Assembly: GCA_963665935.1 (NCBI GenBank)
Contig: OY762510.1
Coordinates: 1,426,001-1,490,000 of the forward strand
Direction of reading: 5' to 3'
DNA length: 64,000 nucleotides
From: Syntrophus sp963665935
GTDB lineage: Bacteria > Desulfobacterota > Syntrophia > Syntrophales > Syntrophaceae
Numbering within the stretch: the stretch's first letter is position 1; each line of letters begins with the position of its first letter. Position numbers and translations under genes: made by a program. Shown here in pieces: positions 49,808 to 58,773 of the stretch. The notes under the pieces were generated by a model. That model searched no databases, had not been told where the DNA came from, and was given only the letters and a program-made list of their open reading frames with translations.

Positions 49808-51307
49808 ATGATCATGACCAGAGAGGAATTTCGCAGGGCCATCGGCCTGACCCGCTCCAGTTGGGAGGGTGGCCACATCAAGGCCGTTCAGACTGCCTTG
49901 CAGGCCTATCACGACTATCAAGTCAAGGATGCGGGCAACATCAGCCAGCAGCGGGAAAAGAAGGAGCGGCTGAACGCCCTCTATGACGCCTGCAGGGCCT
50001 GGCGGACCCGGCATGCCCATGAGGAAGGCCTCAAGGGGCTTGATGCCATGAAGATGCCGGTCATGAAGTACCTGATCGAACAGGTGGCCGAGGAGATGGC
50101 CGTCATGCGGAAGATCCCGCGCATTTACAGGAAGGTCCAGTTCATCGGCTATCACATCCAGACCGCCGGGGATCTCTCCAAGCCGACGAATGGGCAGAAG
50201 TACATCGGTCTGGTCGATGAGACGAAGGATATTCAATCGCGCTGCCAGATCCTCGCCGACGCCATCGCCGCAGCGCGTAACGATGCCAGTCTGGACCCAC
50301 ACGCACTCAAGATATTCATCGCCCCGGAGTTCTTCTACCGGGGCGGCCAGTGCGGCGCCTATTCCATCGAATCCGCTTCGGGCATCAACGCCGAGATGGA
50401 CCCCTATCTCAAGGATGCGGACTACGGTGATTGGATTTTCGTCCTCGGGACCGCCATTGCCCACATGCCGATTGCTCAAAAGGCGAAGGACATCGAGATG
50501 TTGAACCTCGCCATCGTGCGCAGGGGCGGCGTCGAGGTGGCGATGTCAACGGAGAAGGACTCCCTCATCATCTACAAGGAGTATGTCTCCGCCATCGACT
50601 ACCTGGGCCGCTTTTTCGGCAAAGGCAAAGAGTTTCATCACGGCAAGACCGACATCGCGCACGTCGGCCTTGCCAATGTCCTAGGCGCCGAGCGTACGCT
50701 GCGGCCGACGGACGGTGCGCGTGACACGGTTCTCGTGAAAGGCAAGGGGGTCCCCAACCTCCCTGGCCAGAAGCGGGTCTGGCAGCCCAGCCTCGACCAG
50801 CGATACAAGGCGTCTGTTGAATACTTCGACGGCAAAATCAGCCGTGACGAGATGCTGCGGCGCAAGAAGCCGGTTTCGTACGAAATATCCGAGGAGAGCC
50901 GCTCAGGTCTGGGCGGCGGCTCCCTCTTCGAGATGAACGGCTACAAGTTCGCCCTGGAGATCTGCCTGGATCATGCCAAAAGGCGGATCTTCTCCCTCAA
51001 CCCCAAGAAAATCGACTTCCATCTCGTCACCTCCTGCGGAATGTCGCCCGACAACTCCGTGGCGAAGTCCGGCGGTTATCTCTTTCTCGTCGACGGGATC
51101 GACATCAAGAAGCAGAGCGTCCACCTCCAGCAAACCGTGGGGATGGCCGTGAAGACCATTCCTACGGCCTCCCCGAACATCGCGGTGCCTATCGATATGA
51201 CGCTGGCCAGCCGGCAGACGAACTTCAAGGGGCCCGGCACCAAACTCTTCGAACTGGGCCGGGGACGGGTGATCCTCTTCAAGCCGCGGGACTGCCCGCC
51301 GGACTGA
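49808..51307 (+). CDS. Nitrilase-superfamily-like protein with N-terminal helical domain
   Basis: A 499-residue protein. An N-terminal helical region (about 1-110; TREEFRRAIGLTRSSWEGGH) precedes a domain with the order of nitrilase catalytic residues: Glu in IFIAPEFFYRG (about 180), Lys in LIIYKEYVSA (about 260) and Cys in FALEICLDHAKR (about 390). The spacing is longer than in standard nitrilases (about 270-330 residues in all), with a large insert. Substrate unknown; amide hydrolysis is inferred. GGAGGAG lies before the ATG at 49808. It stands alone beside the chaperone-like operon. Confidence 0.65.
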   Translation: MIMTREEFRRAIGLTRSSWEGGHIKAVQTALQAYHDYQVKDAGNISQQREKKERLNALYDACRAWRTRHAHEEGLKGLDAMKMPVMKYLIEQVAEEMAVMRKIPRIYRKVQFIGYHIQTAGDLSKPTNGQKYIGLVDETKDIQSRCQILADAIAAARNDASLDPHALKIFIAPEFFYRGGQCGAYSIESASGINAEMDPYLKDADYGDWIFVLGTAIAHMPIAQKAKDIEMLNLAIVRRGGVEVAMSTEKDSLIIYKEYVSAIDYLGRFFGKGKEFHHGKTDIAHVGLANVLGAERTLRPTDGARDTVLVKGKGVPNLPGQKRVWQPSLDQRYKASVEYFDGKISRDEMLRRKKPVSYEISEESRSGLGGGSLFEMNGYKFALEICLDHAKRRIFSLNPKKIDFHLVTSCGMSPDNSVAKSGGYLFLVDGIDIKKQSVHLQQTVGMAVKTIPTASPNIAVPIDMTLASRQTNFKGPGTKLFELGRGRVILFKPRDCPPD

Positions 51308-51397
51308 TCGCATCCATGTCAGCAGGGAAGGGCATTACAAAGTCTGGGATGGGATGTGGGCCTGCTCGAGAAAAATGGCCCCAGGGAGAAATCCACA

Positions 51398-51433
51398 AAC
51401 AAAAAAGGAGTTATCGTTTTACGATAACTCCTT
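51398..51433 (-). terminator. Rho-independent terminator of tRNA-Glu
   Basis: A perfect 13-bp stem (51405-51417 with 51421-51433) and three-base loop; on the minus strand it is followed by a run of T. It lies 9 bases after the tRNA and also faces the end of the nitrilase-like gene. Confidence 0.88.
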
Positions 51434-51442
51434 AATGATAAC

Positions 51443-51517
51443 TGGTAGTCCCACGGGGAGTTGAACCCCGGCTTCCGGCGTGAGAGGCCAGCGTCCTAAC
51501 CACTAGACGATGGGACC
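51443..51517 (-). tRNA. tRNA-Glu (anticodon CTC)
   Basis: A complete 75-base cloverleaf on the minus strand with encoded CCA. Acceptor GGTCCCA pairs with TGGGACT (G-U at the first pair, usual for this tRNA), the anticodon arm is CTGGC-CTCTCAC-GCCGG, and the T arm CGGGG-TTCAACT-CCCCG. The anticodon CTC reads GAG. It lies 140 bases after gltX, the gene of its own synthetase, on the same strand. Confidence 0.95.
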
Positions 51518-51656
51518 ATGATTGGGGGAACAGGTTTCGAATCCGAATGGTTATTTCTGAAATCCGGGTTCTGCCGCGATAAGGTTCCCCATTGCGGAAA
51601 GCTTTTGCAGAGCGCCTTTTTATGAAACAACAGAGAAAAAGTCAAGGCAAAAGATT

Positions 51657-53075
51657 TCAGGGCAGAGACTGACTCCCGATAAACGAAACGGTGCGCCGAA
51701 TTCGGGAAATCACCCGTTCCTTCCCAAGGGTCAGCATGACATCATCCAGGCCGGGGCTGACCGTTTTTCCCGTCAGGGCGATGCGGAGCGGCTGGGCGAT
51801 CGTCTTGAGTCTGATGGCCCGGGCCTCGGCCAGATTGCGGAGAAAGACCTCAATCCCTTCTTTGGAATAATCCTCGATCGTTGCCAGCGCCTCCGCAATG
51901 GCTTCGAGATGGCCGGCGATTTCCGGGGTGAGGAATTTTTTCGCGACATCGGCATCGATGGGCGGATCATCGGTGAAATAAAAGGTGCTGGATTCCGCCA
52001 TCTCGGGAAGGGTCTTCGCCCGCGCCCGAAGATCTCCGATAATGTGCCGGCCGTAGTCAGGATCTGAGATTTCGAGACCCCGCTCGTTCCAGAAAGGCGT
52101 CAGCGCCTCCTGCAGCTTGTCTTCCGGATAGGATTTGATATAGTGCTGGTTCAACCAGAGCAGCTTTTCGGGATTGAAGACGGCTGCAGATTTGCCGATG
52201 TTCCCCAGGTCAAATAACCCGATGAGTTCGTCCAGGGAAAAGATTTCCTGATCTCCGTGGGACCACCCGAGACGGACAAGATAATTGACCAGTGCTTCCG
52301 GCAGGTATCCCAGCTCCTTGTAGGCCATGACGGAGGTTGCCCCGTGCCGTTTGCTGAGGCGGGTCTTGTCGGCGCCAAGGATCATCGGGACATGACCGAA
52401 CTGAGGAATGTCGTATCCCAGGGCTTCGTAAAGGAGGATCTGCCGGGGTGTATTGTTGACATGATCGTCGCCCCGGATCACATGGGATATCTCCATCTGG
52501 GCGTCATCGACCACAACGGCAAAATTGTAGGTTGGATATCCGTCGCTGCGTTGAATGATCAGATCATCCAGCTCCTCGTTGTTAAAGGAAATTTTCCCTT
52601 TGATGAGATCGTCGACGATGGTCGTGCCTGCCTGGGGGCAGCGGAACCGGACAACCGCACCGTCGGAAGGGGGGAGCTTTTTATCGCGGCAGGTTCCGTC
52701 ATATTTGGGTTTGCGGCCTTCCGCAAGGGCCCGTTTCCGCTTTTCTTCCAGTTCTTCCGGCGAACAGACGCAGTAGTAAGCCTTATCCTCGTCAACCAGT
52801 TTCCGGACCATTGCCCGGTGGATATCGACGCGTTCGGCCTGGAAAAAAGGGCCTTCATCCCAGTTCAGTCCGAGCCAGGTCATGGCATCGAGGATCGCCC
52901 GGGTTGATTCCTCCGTAGAACGTTGTTGATCGGTGTCTTCGATTCTTAAGACAAATTTCCCCTGTGTGTGTCTGGCATAGAGCCAACTGAACAGGGCCGT
53001 ACGTGCCCCCCCGATATGAAGATAACCCGTCGGCGAGGGTGCAAAACGGGTTCGAACCTCTTTGATATTATGCAT
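51657..53075 (-). CDS. gltX: Glutamyl-tRNA synthetase
   Basis: Charges tRNA-Glu with glutamate. The 472-residue class I synthetase has the HIGH motif as GYLHIGGARTALF, the KMSKS loop as TRLSKRHGA, and RFAPSPTG at the N-terminus, with a normal length for the bacterial enzyme. In the Zn-binding region it has CVCSPEE...YDGTCRD. Bacteria of this group may use one GltX for tRNA-Glu and tRNA-Gln with GatCAB; this cannot be told here. GGATAT precedes the ATG. The tRNA-Glu gene follows downstream on the same strand. Confidence 0.97.
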   Translation of the reverse strand: MHNIKEVRTRFAPSPTGYLHIGGARTALFSWLYARHTQGKFVLRIEDTDQQRSTEESTRAILDAMTWLGLNWDEGPFFQAERVDIHRAMVRKLVDEDKAYYCVCSPEELEEKRKRALAEGRKPKYDGTCRDKKLPPSDGAVVRFRCPQAGTTIVDDLIKGKISFNNEELDDLIIQRSDGYPTYNFAVVVDDAQMEISHVIRGDDHVNNTPRQILLYEALGYDIPQFGHVPMILGADKTRLSKRHGATSVMAYKELGYLPEALVNYLVRLGWSHGDQEIFSLDELIGLFDLGNIGKSAAVFNPEKLLWLNQHYIKSYPEDKLQEALTPFWNERGLEISDPDYGRHIIGDLRARAKTLPEMAESSTFYFTDDPPIDADVAKKFLTPEIAGHLEAIAEALATIEDYSKEGIEVFLRNLAEARAIRLKTIAQPLRIALTGKTVSPGLDDVMLTLGKERVISRIRRTVSFIGSQSLP

Positions 53076-53275
53076 ATATCCTTTTCCTGACAGACCTTTG
53101 ATGTGCCCTTTTTATAGGACCAGCTTTCCCGGTTTGTCAAGGGTATTTCAAGCAAATTGTGCTTGACAAGGATGGATATTTATAATCTAATCCTCGTCTT
53201 TATATAAGAGAATCACTGGGTTACAGGTGATAGCTCTGGATAAAAGCCTTACGATTTAATGAGTTAGGGTGTATT

Positions 53276-53809
53276 TTGAAAATTAATGTACTGATGGTTC
53301 CCGAAGCGGGCCTCGACCTCTCCTCCGATCTTCAGGAGGGCTGGTTCCGGAGTTTTCTGGCCGAAGAAGAGTCGGACATCCTGAATCTCCCGCAGACGGT
53401 TGTTACCTGCCATGTTTCCCGGGTGGGTGAAGCGGTCTTCATCGAGGGGAAGATTGATGCCGTTGTGGAAACCATCTGCTGCCGTTGTCTGGAGTCCGTT
53501 CGCCTTCCGGTGAACTTTGGTTTTCGCTATACGTTGCTTCCCGTTAAGGAGAGCATCAAGGATAATGAGGAACTGCGCACGGAAGACCTGGATTTCGGCT
53601 TTTATCAGGGCGAAGTTCTTGATCTGTCTCCTCTGATCTATGAACAGATTATGCTTCAGATTCCCATGAAGGTCCTTTGTCGCGACGCCTGTAAAGGGTT
53701 GTGCCCTCAGTGCGGTGTGAATCTGAACAGGGGCGACTGTGATTGCCCGAGGGATTTGGGGGATGACCGGTTTGCCGTGTTAAGAAATCTCAAGGTTCCC
53801 AAGAGATAG
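53276..53809 (+). CDS. yceD: DUF177 / YceD-like protein
   Basis: A 177-residue protein of the YceD family, required in bacteria and plastids for 23S rRNA accumulation, and almost always encoded before rpmF, as here. Motifs: CCRCLESVRLPVN, LDLSPLIYEQIMLQIPM, and the Zn-knuckle-like CKGLCPQCGVNLNRGDCDC. The start is TTG at 53276 with AGGGTG upstream; the ATG at 53294 is the alternative. Confidence 0.9.
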   Translation: MKINVLMVPEAGLDLSSDLQEGWFRSFLAEEESDILNLPQTVVTCHVSRVGEAVFIEGKIDAVVETICCRCLESVRLPVNFGFRYTLLPVKESIKDNEELRTEDLDFGFYQGEVLDLSPLIYEQIMLQIPMKVLCRDACKGLCPQCGVNLNRGDCDCPRDLGDDRFAVLRNLKVPKR

Positions 53810-53940
53810 GCCGGATAAAGCGTAGAGATGTTTCTTAAGAAGAATTCTTGCCGAATGTGTGGATTATAGAAGGAACAGCGGATAAAATCATTCAAAAATA
53901 AAAATTTTTTTATGGAAATATTATAGAAAGAGGAATCACC

Positions 53941-54126
53941 ATGCCAAATCCAGTTAAAAGACATTCCAGAACGAGAAGAAATATGAGAAGGGCGCACGAT
54001 TTTCTGACTGCGGTTCAGGCTTCGGCCTGCCCTCAGTGCGGCAAATTCAAACTGCCTCATAGGGTCTGCCCGTACTGTGGAACCTACAAAGGCCGCGCCG
54101 TCGTCAAGGTGGAAGATCTCGCCTGA
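53941..54126 (+). CDS. rpmF: Ribosomal protein bL32
   Basis: The 61-residue protein has the bL32 start MPNPVKRHSRTRRNMRRAH and the zinc-binding cysteines CPQCG...CPYCGTY, so it is the Zn-containing (C+) form. AGAGGAATC precedes the ATG. It follows yceD by about 130 bases. Confidence 0.97.
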   Translation: MPNPVKRHSRTRRNMRRAHDFLTAVQASACPQCGKFKLPHRVCPYCGTYKGRAVVKVEDLA

Positions 54127-54434
54127 GCCGTTTTTCTTTGAGAAAAGCGGAGATCTGACAGAAACTAAATCACTTTGGCACGGCTCATCTTCTCGAAGGT
54201 TTCATGTCAAGTTGCAGAAAAGGATAACCGGGCGACAGGGAGGGATGGACGCTGTCGTAAAGGATGATCCGTCGAGGAACTTACGACGAGGCCACCGCAG
54301 CTATCTAAAGAGCAGCGACTTTGTGTCCGACGCGAAGGAATCGTCTTGATCGATGGCATAGGGAGATGTCTCCCGGAGATGCACAACGGAAAATGCCCAT
54401 GAATCAGGAGCGGCCGTGCGAGGAGGAACGATAG
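54127..54434. other. Gap between rpmF and acpP where plsX-fabH-fabD-fabG usually stand
   Basis: About 310 bases with no recognisable gene. In many bacteria rpmF is followed by plsX, fabH, fabD and fabG before acpP. I translated all frames and found no trace of PlsX or FabG. AGGAGG (54421-54426) at its end is the acpP ribosome binding site. Confidence 0.6.
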
Positions 54435-54677
54435 GTGACGCTGGAAGAAAAAGTTTTAGAAATTATTGTCGATCAATTGGAAGTCACAGCGGAAGAATGT
54501 GTTCCCGAGGCATTCTTTATTGATGACCTTGGGGCTGATTCTCTTGATCTGGCTGAATTGCTCCTGGAGATGGAAGACACCTTTGATGTGGAGATTTCCA
54601 CAGAAGAACTTAAAAAGATCCGCAGGATCCAGGATGTGATCGATTTTCTCAAAGCGCGAAATGTGACCTGGGATTGA
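54435..54677 (+). CDS. acpP: Acyl carrier protein
   Basis: An 80-residue acyl carrier protein. The phosphopantetheine Ser lies in LGADSLDLAELLLEMED. It starts with GTG, eight bases after AGGAGG. fabF follows, so it serves fatty-acid synthesis. The C-terminal end is slightly longer than E. coli AcpP. Confidence 0.95.
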   Translation: MTLEEKVLEIIVDQLEVTAEECVPEAFFIDDLGADSLDLAELLLEMEDTFDVEISTEELKKIRRIQDVIDFLKARNVTWD

Positions 54678-54771
54678 GAGCCGAATTTGTTCCTGCAAAT
54701 TGCAGAGCAAAAAAGGATTCCCAGGAGGTAAGACGAAGACTGCCTAAGAATCTTCAAGAGGAAGACGTTCC

Positions 54772-56013
54772 TTGAAAAGAAGAGTTGTAATAACCGGGAT
54801 GGGGGCTCTGACGCCTCTGGGAAACTCCGTGTCGGAGACGTGGGCCGGAATCTGCGGCGGATGCTCCGGAGTCGGGCCGATCACGAAGTTTGATGCCGCG
54901 GATTATGAAACGCGCATTGCCGGAGAACTTCAGGACTTTGATCCGATCGCGTATGTCAGTAAAAAAGAACTCCGTCGCCTGGATCCCTTTATTATCTATA
55001 GCCTGGCTTCAGCAGAAATGGCTGTTGCCGATGCGGGTTTGAAGCTTAAAGATTCCCGGGCCGAGCGCGTGGGCGTCGTCATCGGTTCAGCCATCGGCGG
55101 TCTGGCCACACTGGAAAAGCAAAAGGAAACCCTTCTGAGAGGAGGTCCCCGCAAAGTTTCTCCCTTTACCATTCCCTCGGTTCTGCCCAATCTGGGAGCG
55201 GGAAATGTCTCCATCCGCTTCGGGGCTCGAGGCCCCATCGGTTGTCCCGTGACCGCCTGTGCGTCCGGAACGAATGCCTTGGGAGATGCCTTCCGGCTGA
55301 TTGTTTCCGACTATGCCGACGTTATTTTCGCCGGCGGAGCTGAAGCGGCGATCACTCCCCTGGCAGTTTCCGGTTTCACCGCCATGGGCGCTCTTTCCCG
55401 AAGAAACGATGAGCCCGGGAAAGCCAGTCGTCCTTTTGATCTTTCCCGTGACGGATTTGTGATCGGCGAAGGATGTGGAATTCTCATCCTTGAAGAACTG
55501 AATTTCGCCAGGGACAGGGGGGCAAAAATCTACGGAGAGATTATCGGATACGGCACGACCAGCGATGCCTTCCATCTGGCCGTCCCGCCTCCCGGTCATG
55601 AAGGGGCGGTTCGGTGCATGCGGGCCGCTTTGCGGGACGCCGGGATTGGCCCCGCCGACGTGGATTATGTCAATGCCCACGGGACCTCGACACCGCTGAA
55701 CGACCAATATGAGGCAGAGGCCATCAAGACCGTTTTTGGAGAGCAGAACAGCCGGCTTCCGGTCAGCTCGACAAAATCGATGACCGGTCACCTCCTGGGC
55801 GCGACAGGGAGCGTGGAAGCCATCCTTACGGCAAAGGCGCTGGAGACAGGCATCATCCCTCCCACGATCAATCTGGAGCAGCCTGATCCCGCCTGCAATC
55901 TCGATTTTGTTCCCGGTTCGGCCCGGCAGGGCGATATCCGGATCGCCATGTCCAACACCTTCGGCTTTGGCGGTGTGAATGCAACGGTCATCTTAAAGAA
56001 ATATTTCGAGTAG
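54772..56013 (+). CDS. fabF: 3-oxoacyl-ACP synthase II
   Basis: Elongates acyl-ACP with malonyl-ACP. The 413-residue protein has the Cys-His-His triad: Cys in VTACASGTNAL, His in NAHGTSTPLND and His in SMTGHLLGATG. VVITGMGALTPLG is the N-terminus. The start is TTG with AAGAGGAAG upstream. It follows acpP, and rpiB begins 6 bases after its stop. Confidence 0.96.
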   Translation: MKRRVVITGMGALTPLGNSVSETWAGICGGCSGVGPITKFDAADYETRIAGELQDFDPIAYVSKKELRRLDPFIIYSLASAEMAVADAGLKLKDSRAERVGVVIGSAIGGLATLEKQKETLLRGGPRKVSPFTIPSVLPNLGAGNVSIRFGARGPIGCPVTACASGTNALGDAFRLIVSDYADVIFAGGAEAAITPLAVSGFTAMGALSRRNDEPGKASRPFDLSRDGFVIGEGCGILILEELNFARDRGAKIYGEIIGYGTTSDAFHLAVPPPGHEGAVRCMRAALRDAGIGPADVDYVNAHGTSTPLNDQYEAEAIKTVFGEQNSRLPVSSTKSMTGHLLGATGSVEAILTAKALETGIIPPTINLEQPDPACNLDFVPGSARQGDIRIAMSNTFGFGGVNATVILKKYFE

Positions 56014-56018
56014 ATTTC

Positions 56019-56483
56019 ATGAATCAAACAATCATCATCGGTGCCGACCATGCCGGTTTTTGTCTGAAGGAAACCATCAAATCCTTTCTTGAGGAAAGAG
56101 GCTGGGTTGTGTCGGATATTGGAACGGACAGTGAGGCCTCCGTGGACTATCCTGATTTCGGCGCGGTGGTGGCAAAATCCGTCGCGTCAGGCCTTTTCTC
56201 CCGGGGAATCCTGGTCTGCGGATCGGGGGTAGGCATGGCCATTGTGGCCAACAAGTTTCCCGGGATCCGCGCTGCCGTGTGTCTCGATACCGAGACGGCC
56301 CGCCTGAGCCGTCTCCACAACGATGCCAACATCCTGATCTTTGCCGGCAGGAAGACCGATCCGGAGACGGCTCGAAAGATTGCTGAAGTCTGGTTGGAAA
56401 CCCCCTTTGAAGGGGGACGTCATCAGGGGCGTCTGGATAAAATCCGGGCCCTTGAGGCCGGAAGGGACGGCTTCGGTCAGTAG
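56019..56483 (+). CDS. rpiB: Ribose-5-phosphate isomerase B
   Basis: Interconverts ribose 5-phosphate and ribulose 5-phosphate, which links to the riboflavin genes downstream. The 154-residue protein has IGADHAGFCLKE, the catalytic Cys in LVCGSGVGMAIVANK, and RLHNDANIL. It starts 6 bases after fabF. Confidence 0.96.
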   Translation: MNQTIIIGADHAGFCLKETIKSFLEERGWVVSDIGTDSEASVDYPDFGAVVAKSVASGLFSRGILVCGSGVGMAIVANKFPGIRAAVCLDTETARLSRLHNDANILIFAGRKTDPETARKIAEVWLETPFEGGRHQGRLDKIRALEAGRDGFGQ

Positions 56484-56591
56484 GAGGCCAGGGTCAATAC
56501 GGAGGGCGGAAATTTTCGCTGGCTCCCTGGCGGGGAAGGAACGTTCGATAAAAACAGGATTTAAAATTAGAGAAAAGAGGATATTACCTTC

Positions 56592-57836
56592 ATGTCAGCG
56601 TTAATCAAAACCGATCCTGAAATCGCGGAGGCCATCCGCCTGGAAACCCGGAGGCAGGCGGAAAAACTGGAGCTCATCGCGTCGGAGAACTTTGTCAGCG
56701 AGGCGGTTCTCGAGGCCCAGGGAAGCACCATGACGAACAAATACGCGGAAGGATATCCGGGTAAACGATACTACGGCGGTTGTGAGTATGTTGATGTGGC
56801 GGAAAATCTGGCGATCGAACGCTGCAAGCAGCTCTTCGGCGCAGATTATGTCAATGTGCAGCCCCACTCTGGAACTCAGGCCAACATGGCGGTTTATTTT
56901 GCCGCTCTGCAGGTGGGAGACACGATCCTGGGGATGAATCTCGCCCATGGCGGTCATCTGTCTCACGGCAGTCCCGCCAACTTTTCCGGAAAATTATACA
57001 ATGTGATTCCCTACGGCGTCGACCGCGAGACCGAACGCATTGATTTCAACCAGGTAGAAGACCTTGCCCGGCAGCACAAACCCAAGCTGATCGTCGTCGG
57101 GGCAAGCGCCTATTCCCGAATCATCGAATTTGAGAAATTCCGGGCCATTGCCAATCAGGTGGGCGCGCTGATTGTGGCCGACATCGCCCATATCGCCGGT
57201 CTGGTGGCGGCGGGCCTTCACCCCTCTCCTGTTCCCGTGTGCGAATACGTAACTTCGACGACCCACAAGACCCTTCGCGGTCCCCGTGGGGGCCTGGTCA
57301 TGTGTCAGTCACCCTATGAAAAGGCCCTTGGCAGCCGCGTGTTTCCCGGCATCCAGGGCGGGCCGTTGATGCACACCATTGCCGCCAAGGCGGTGGCCTT
57401 CAAGGAGGCCCTGACGGAAGAATTCAAGGAATACCAGAGGCAGATCGTGAAAAATGCCGAGGCGATGGCCGAGGAGCTGATCCGGCTTGGGTACCGTCTC
57501 GTTTCCGGGGGAACGGATAACCATCTGCTCCTGGTGGATTTAACCGATAAGGGCATAACAGGCAAAGAAGCCCAGGAACGGCTGGATTCGGCAGGAATCA
57601 CCGTCAATAAGAACGGCATTCCCTTCGATACCCGCGGTCCCATGGTGACCAGTGGAATTCGGATCGGCACGCCCGCTCTGACCACCCGGGGCATGAAAGA
57701 AGAAGAAATGCGGACCGTTGCCCGCCTGATCGTCGAGATCCTGGGAAACCCGGAGGATGAAAAGCACCTCCGGGATGTGAAAGAGGAAGTGAGCCGCCTC
57801 TGTCGGGATTTCCCCCTATACGCCGGGCGGATTTAA
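56592..57836 (+). CDS. glyA: Serine hydroxymethyltransferase
   Basis: Converts serine and tetrahydrofolate to glycine and methylene-THF. A 414-residue PLP enzyme with LELIASENFVS, NKYAEGYPGKRYYGG, the PLP Lys in TSTTHKTLRGPRGG and the normal length. AGAGGATATT precedes the ATG. It lies between rpiB and comEB. Its one-carbon product also feeds thymidylate synthesis. Confidence 0.98.
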   Translation: MSALIKTDPEIAEAIRLETRRQAEKLELIASENFVSEAVLEAQGSTMTNKYAEGYPGKRYYGGCEYVDVAENLAIERCKQLFGADYVNVQPHSGTQANMAVYFAALQVGDTILGMNLAHGGHLSHGSPANFSGKLYNVIPYGVDRETERIDFNQVEDLARQHKPKLIVVGASAYSRIIEFEKFRAIANQVGALIVADIAHIAGLVAAGLHPSPVPVCEYVTSTTHKTLRGPRGGLVMCQSPYEKALGSRVFPGIQGGPLMHTIAAKAVAFKEALTEEFKEYQRQIVKNAEAMAEELIRLGYRLVSGGTDNHLLLVDLTDKGITGKEAQERLDSAGITVNKNGIPFDTRGPMVTSGIRIGTPALTTRGMKEEEMRTVARLIVEILGNPEDEKHLRDVKEEVSRLCRDFPLYAGRI

Positions 57837-57841
57837 AGTAC

Positions 57842-58294
57842 ATGACAGAAGGGAATTCCCGGCCGGACTGGGACGAATACTTTATGGATATTGCCTCCCT
57901 GGTGGCCAGGCGTTCCACCTGTCAACGGAGGAAGGTCGGCGCCCTGCTGGTGAAAGAGCGGAGGATCCTGGCGACTGGTTATAACGGCGCTCCCACGGGT
58001 TTGCGGCACTGCCTGGAGATCGGCTGTCTCAGGGAGCAACTTCAGATTCCCTCGGGGGAACGGCACGAACTCTGTCGAGGGCTTCATGCCGAGCAGAATG
58101 CCATTATTCAGGCGGCCCTTCACGGTGTGGGGATTGCCGGAGCGACTCTGTACTGTACAAACCATCCCTGTGTGATCTGTGCCAAGATGATCATTAACGC
58201 CGGAATTGTTTCCGTAGTGAATCTGGATGGCTATAGTGACAAGCTGGCCGCCGAGATTCTCGGAGAAGCAGGAATCCAGGTAAAAACCCTATGA
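57842..58294 (+). CDS. comEB: dCMP deaminase (ComEB-like)
   Basis: A 150-residue zinc-dependent deaminase. The catalytic HAEQNAI and CTNHPCVICAKM give the zinc ligands His-Cys-Cys and the proton-shuttling Glu. It makes dUMP from dCMP, the substrate for thymidylate synthesis. It starts 5 bases after glyA and its stop overlaps the start of nrdR by four bases. Confidence 0.94.
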   Translation: MTEGNSRPDWDEYFMDIASLVARRSTCQRRKVGALLVKERRILATGYNGAPTGLRHCLEIGCLREQLQIPSGERHELCRGLHAEQNAIIQAALHGVGIAGATLYCTNHPCVICAKMIINAGIVSVVNLDGYSDKLAAEILGEAGIQVKTL

Positions 58295-58761
58295 AATGCC
58301 CCTTCTGTGGCGAAGCTGAGAGTAAGGTCATGGATTCCCGGGTCAGCCGGGACGGCAGTGCCATCCGGCGGAGGCGCGAGTGTCTGGCCTGCGGCCGGCG
58401 CTTTACGACCTATGAGTATATTGAAGAAATTATGCCGACGGTGGTGAAGAAGGATGGCCGGCGGGAACCCTTTGATCGCAACAAGATCCGGAACGGGGTT
58501 CGAAAGGCCTGTCAGAAACGGCCCATCAGCACGGAAACCATGGAATCTCTTGTCGCGAACGTGGAACGTTTCTGCCAGGAATATTCCGGTGAAGAAATGT
58601 CCTCTTCCCGCATCGGTGAAAAAGTCATGCAGCTTCTCAAGGATCTGGATGGCGTCGCCTATGTGCGGTTTGCCTCCGTTTATCGGCAGTTTCGCGATGT
58701 CAAAGATTTTCTGGAGGAGCTTAAGGAATTCCAGGACGAAAAAAAAGAGGACGAACCTTAG
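58291..58761 (+). CDS. nrdR: NrdR, repressor of ribonucleotide reductase genes
   Basis: A 156-residue repressor. The N-terminal zinc ribbon (CPFCG...CLACGRRFTTYE) binds NrdR boxes, and the ATP-cone (VKKDGRREPFDRNKIRNG) senses ATP/dATP. The start overlaps comEB (ATGA). ribE begins 12 bases downstream. Confidence 0.97.
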   Translation: MKCPFCGEAESKVMDSRVSRDGSAIRRRRECLACGRRFTTYEYIEEIMPTVVKKDGRREPFDRNKIRNGVRKACQKRPISTETMESLVANVERFCQEYSGEEMSSSRIGEKVMQLLKDLDGVAYVRFASVYRQFRDVKDFLEELKEFQDEKKEDEP

Positions 58762-58773
58762 GGATATTTTAGG

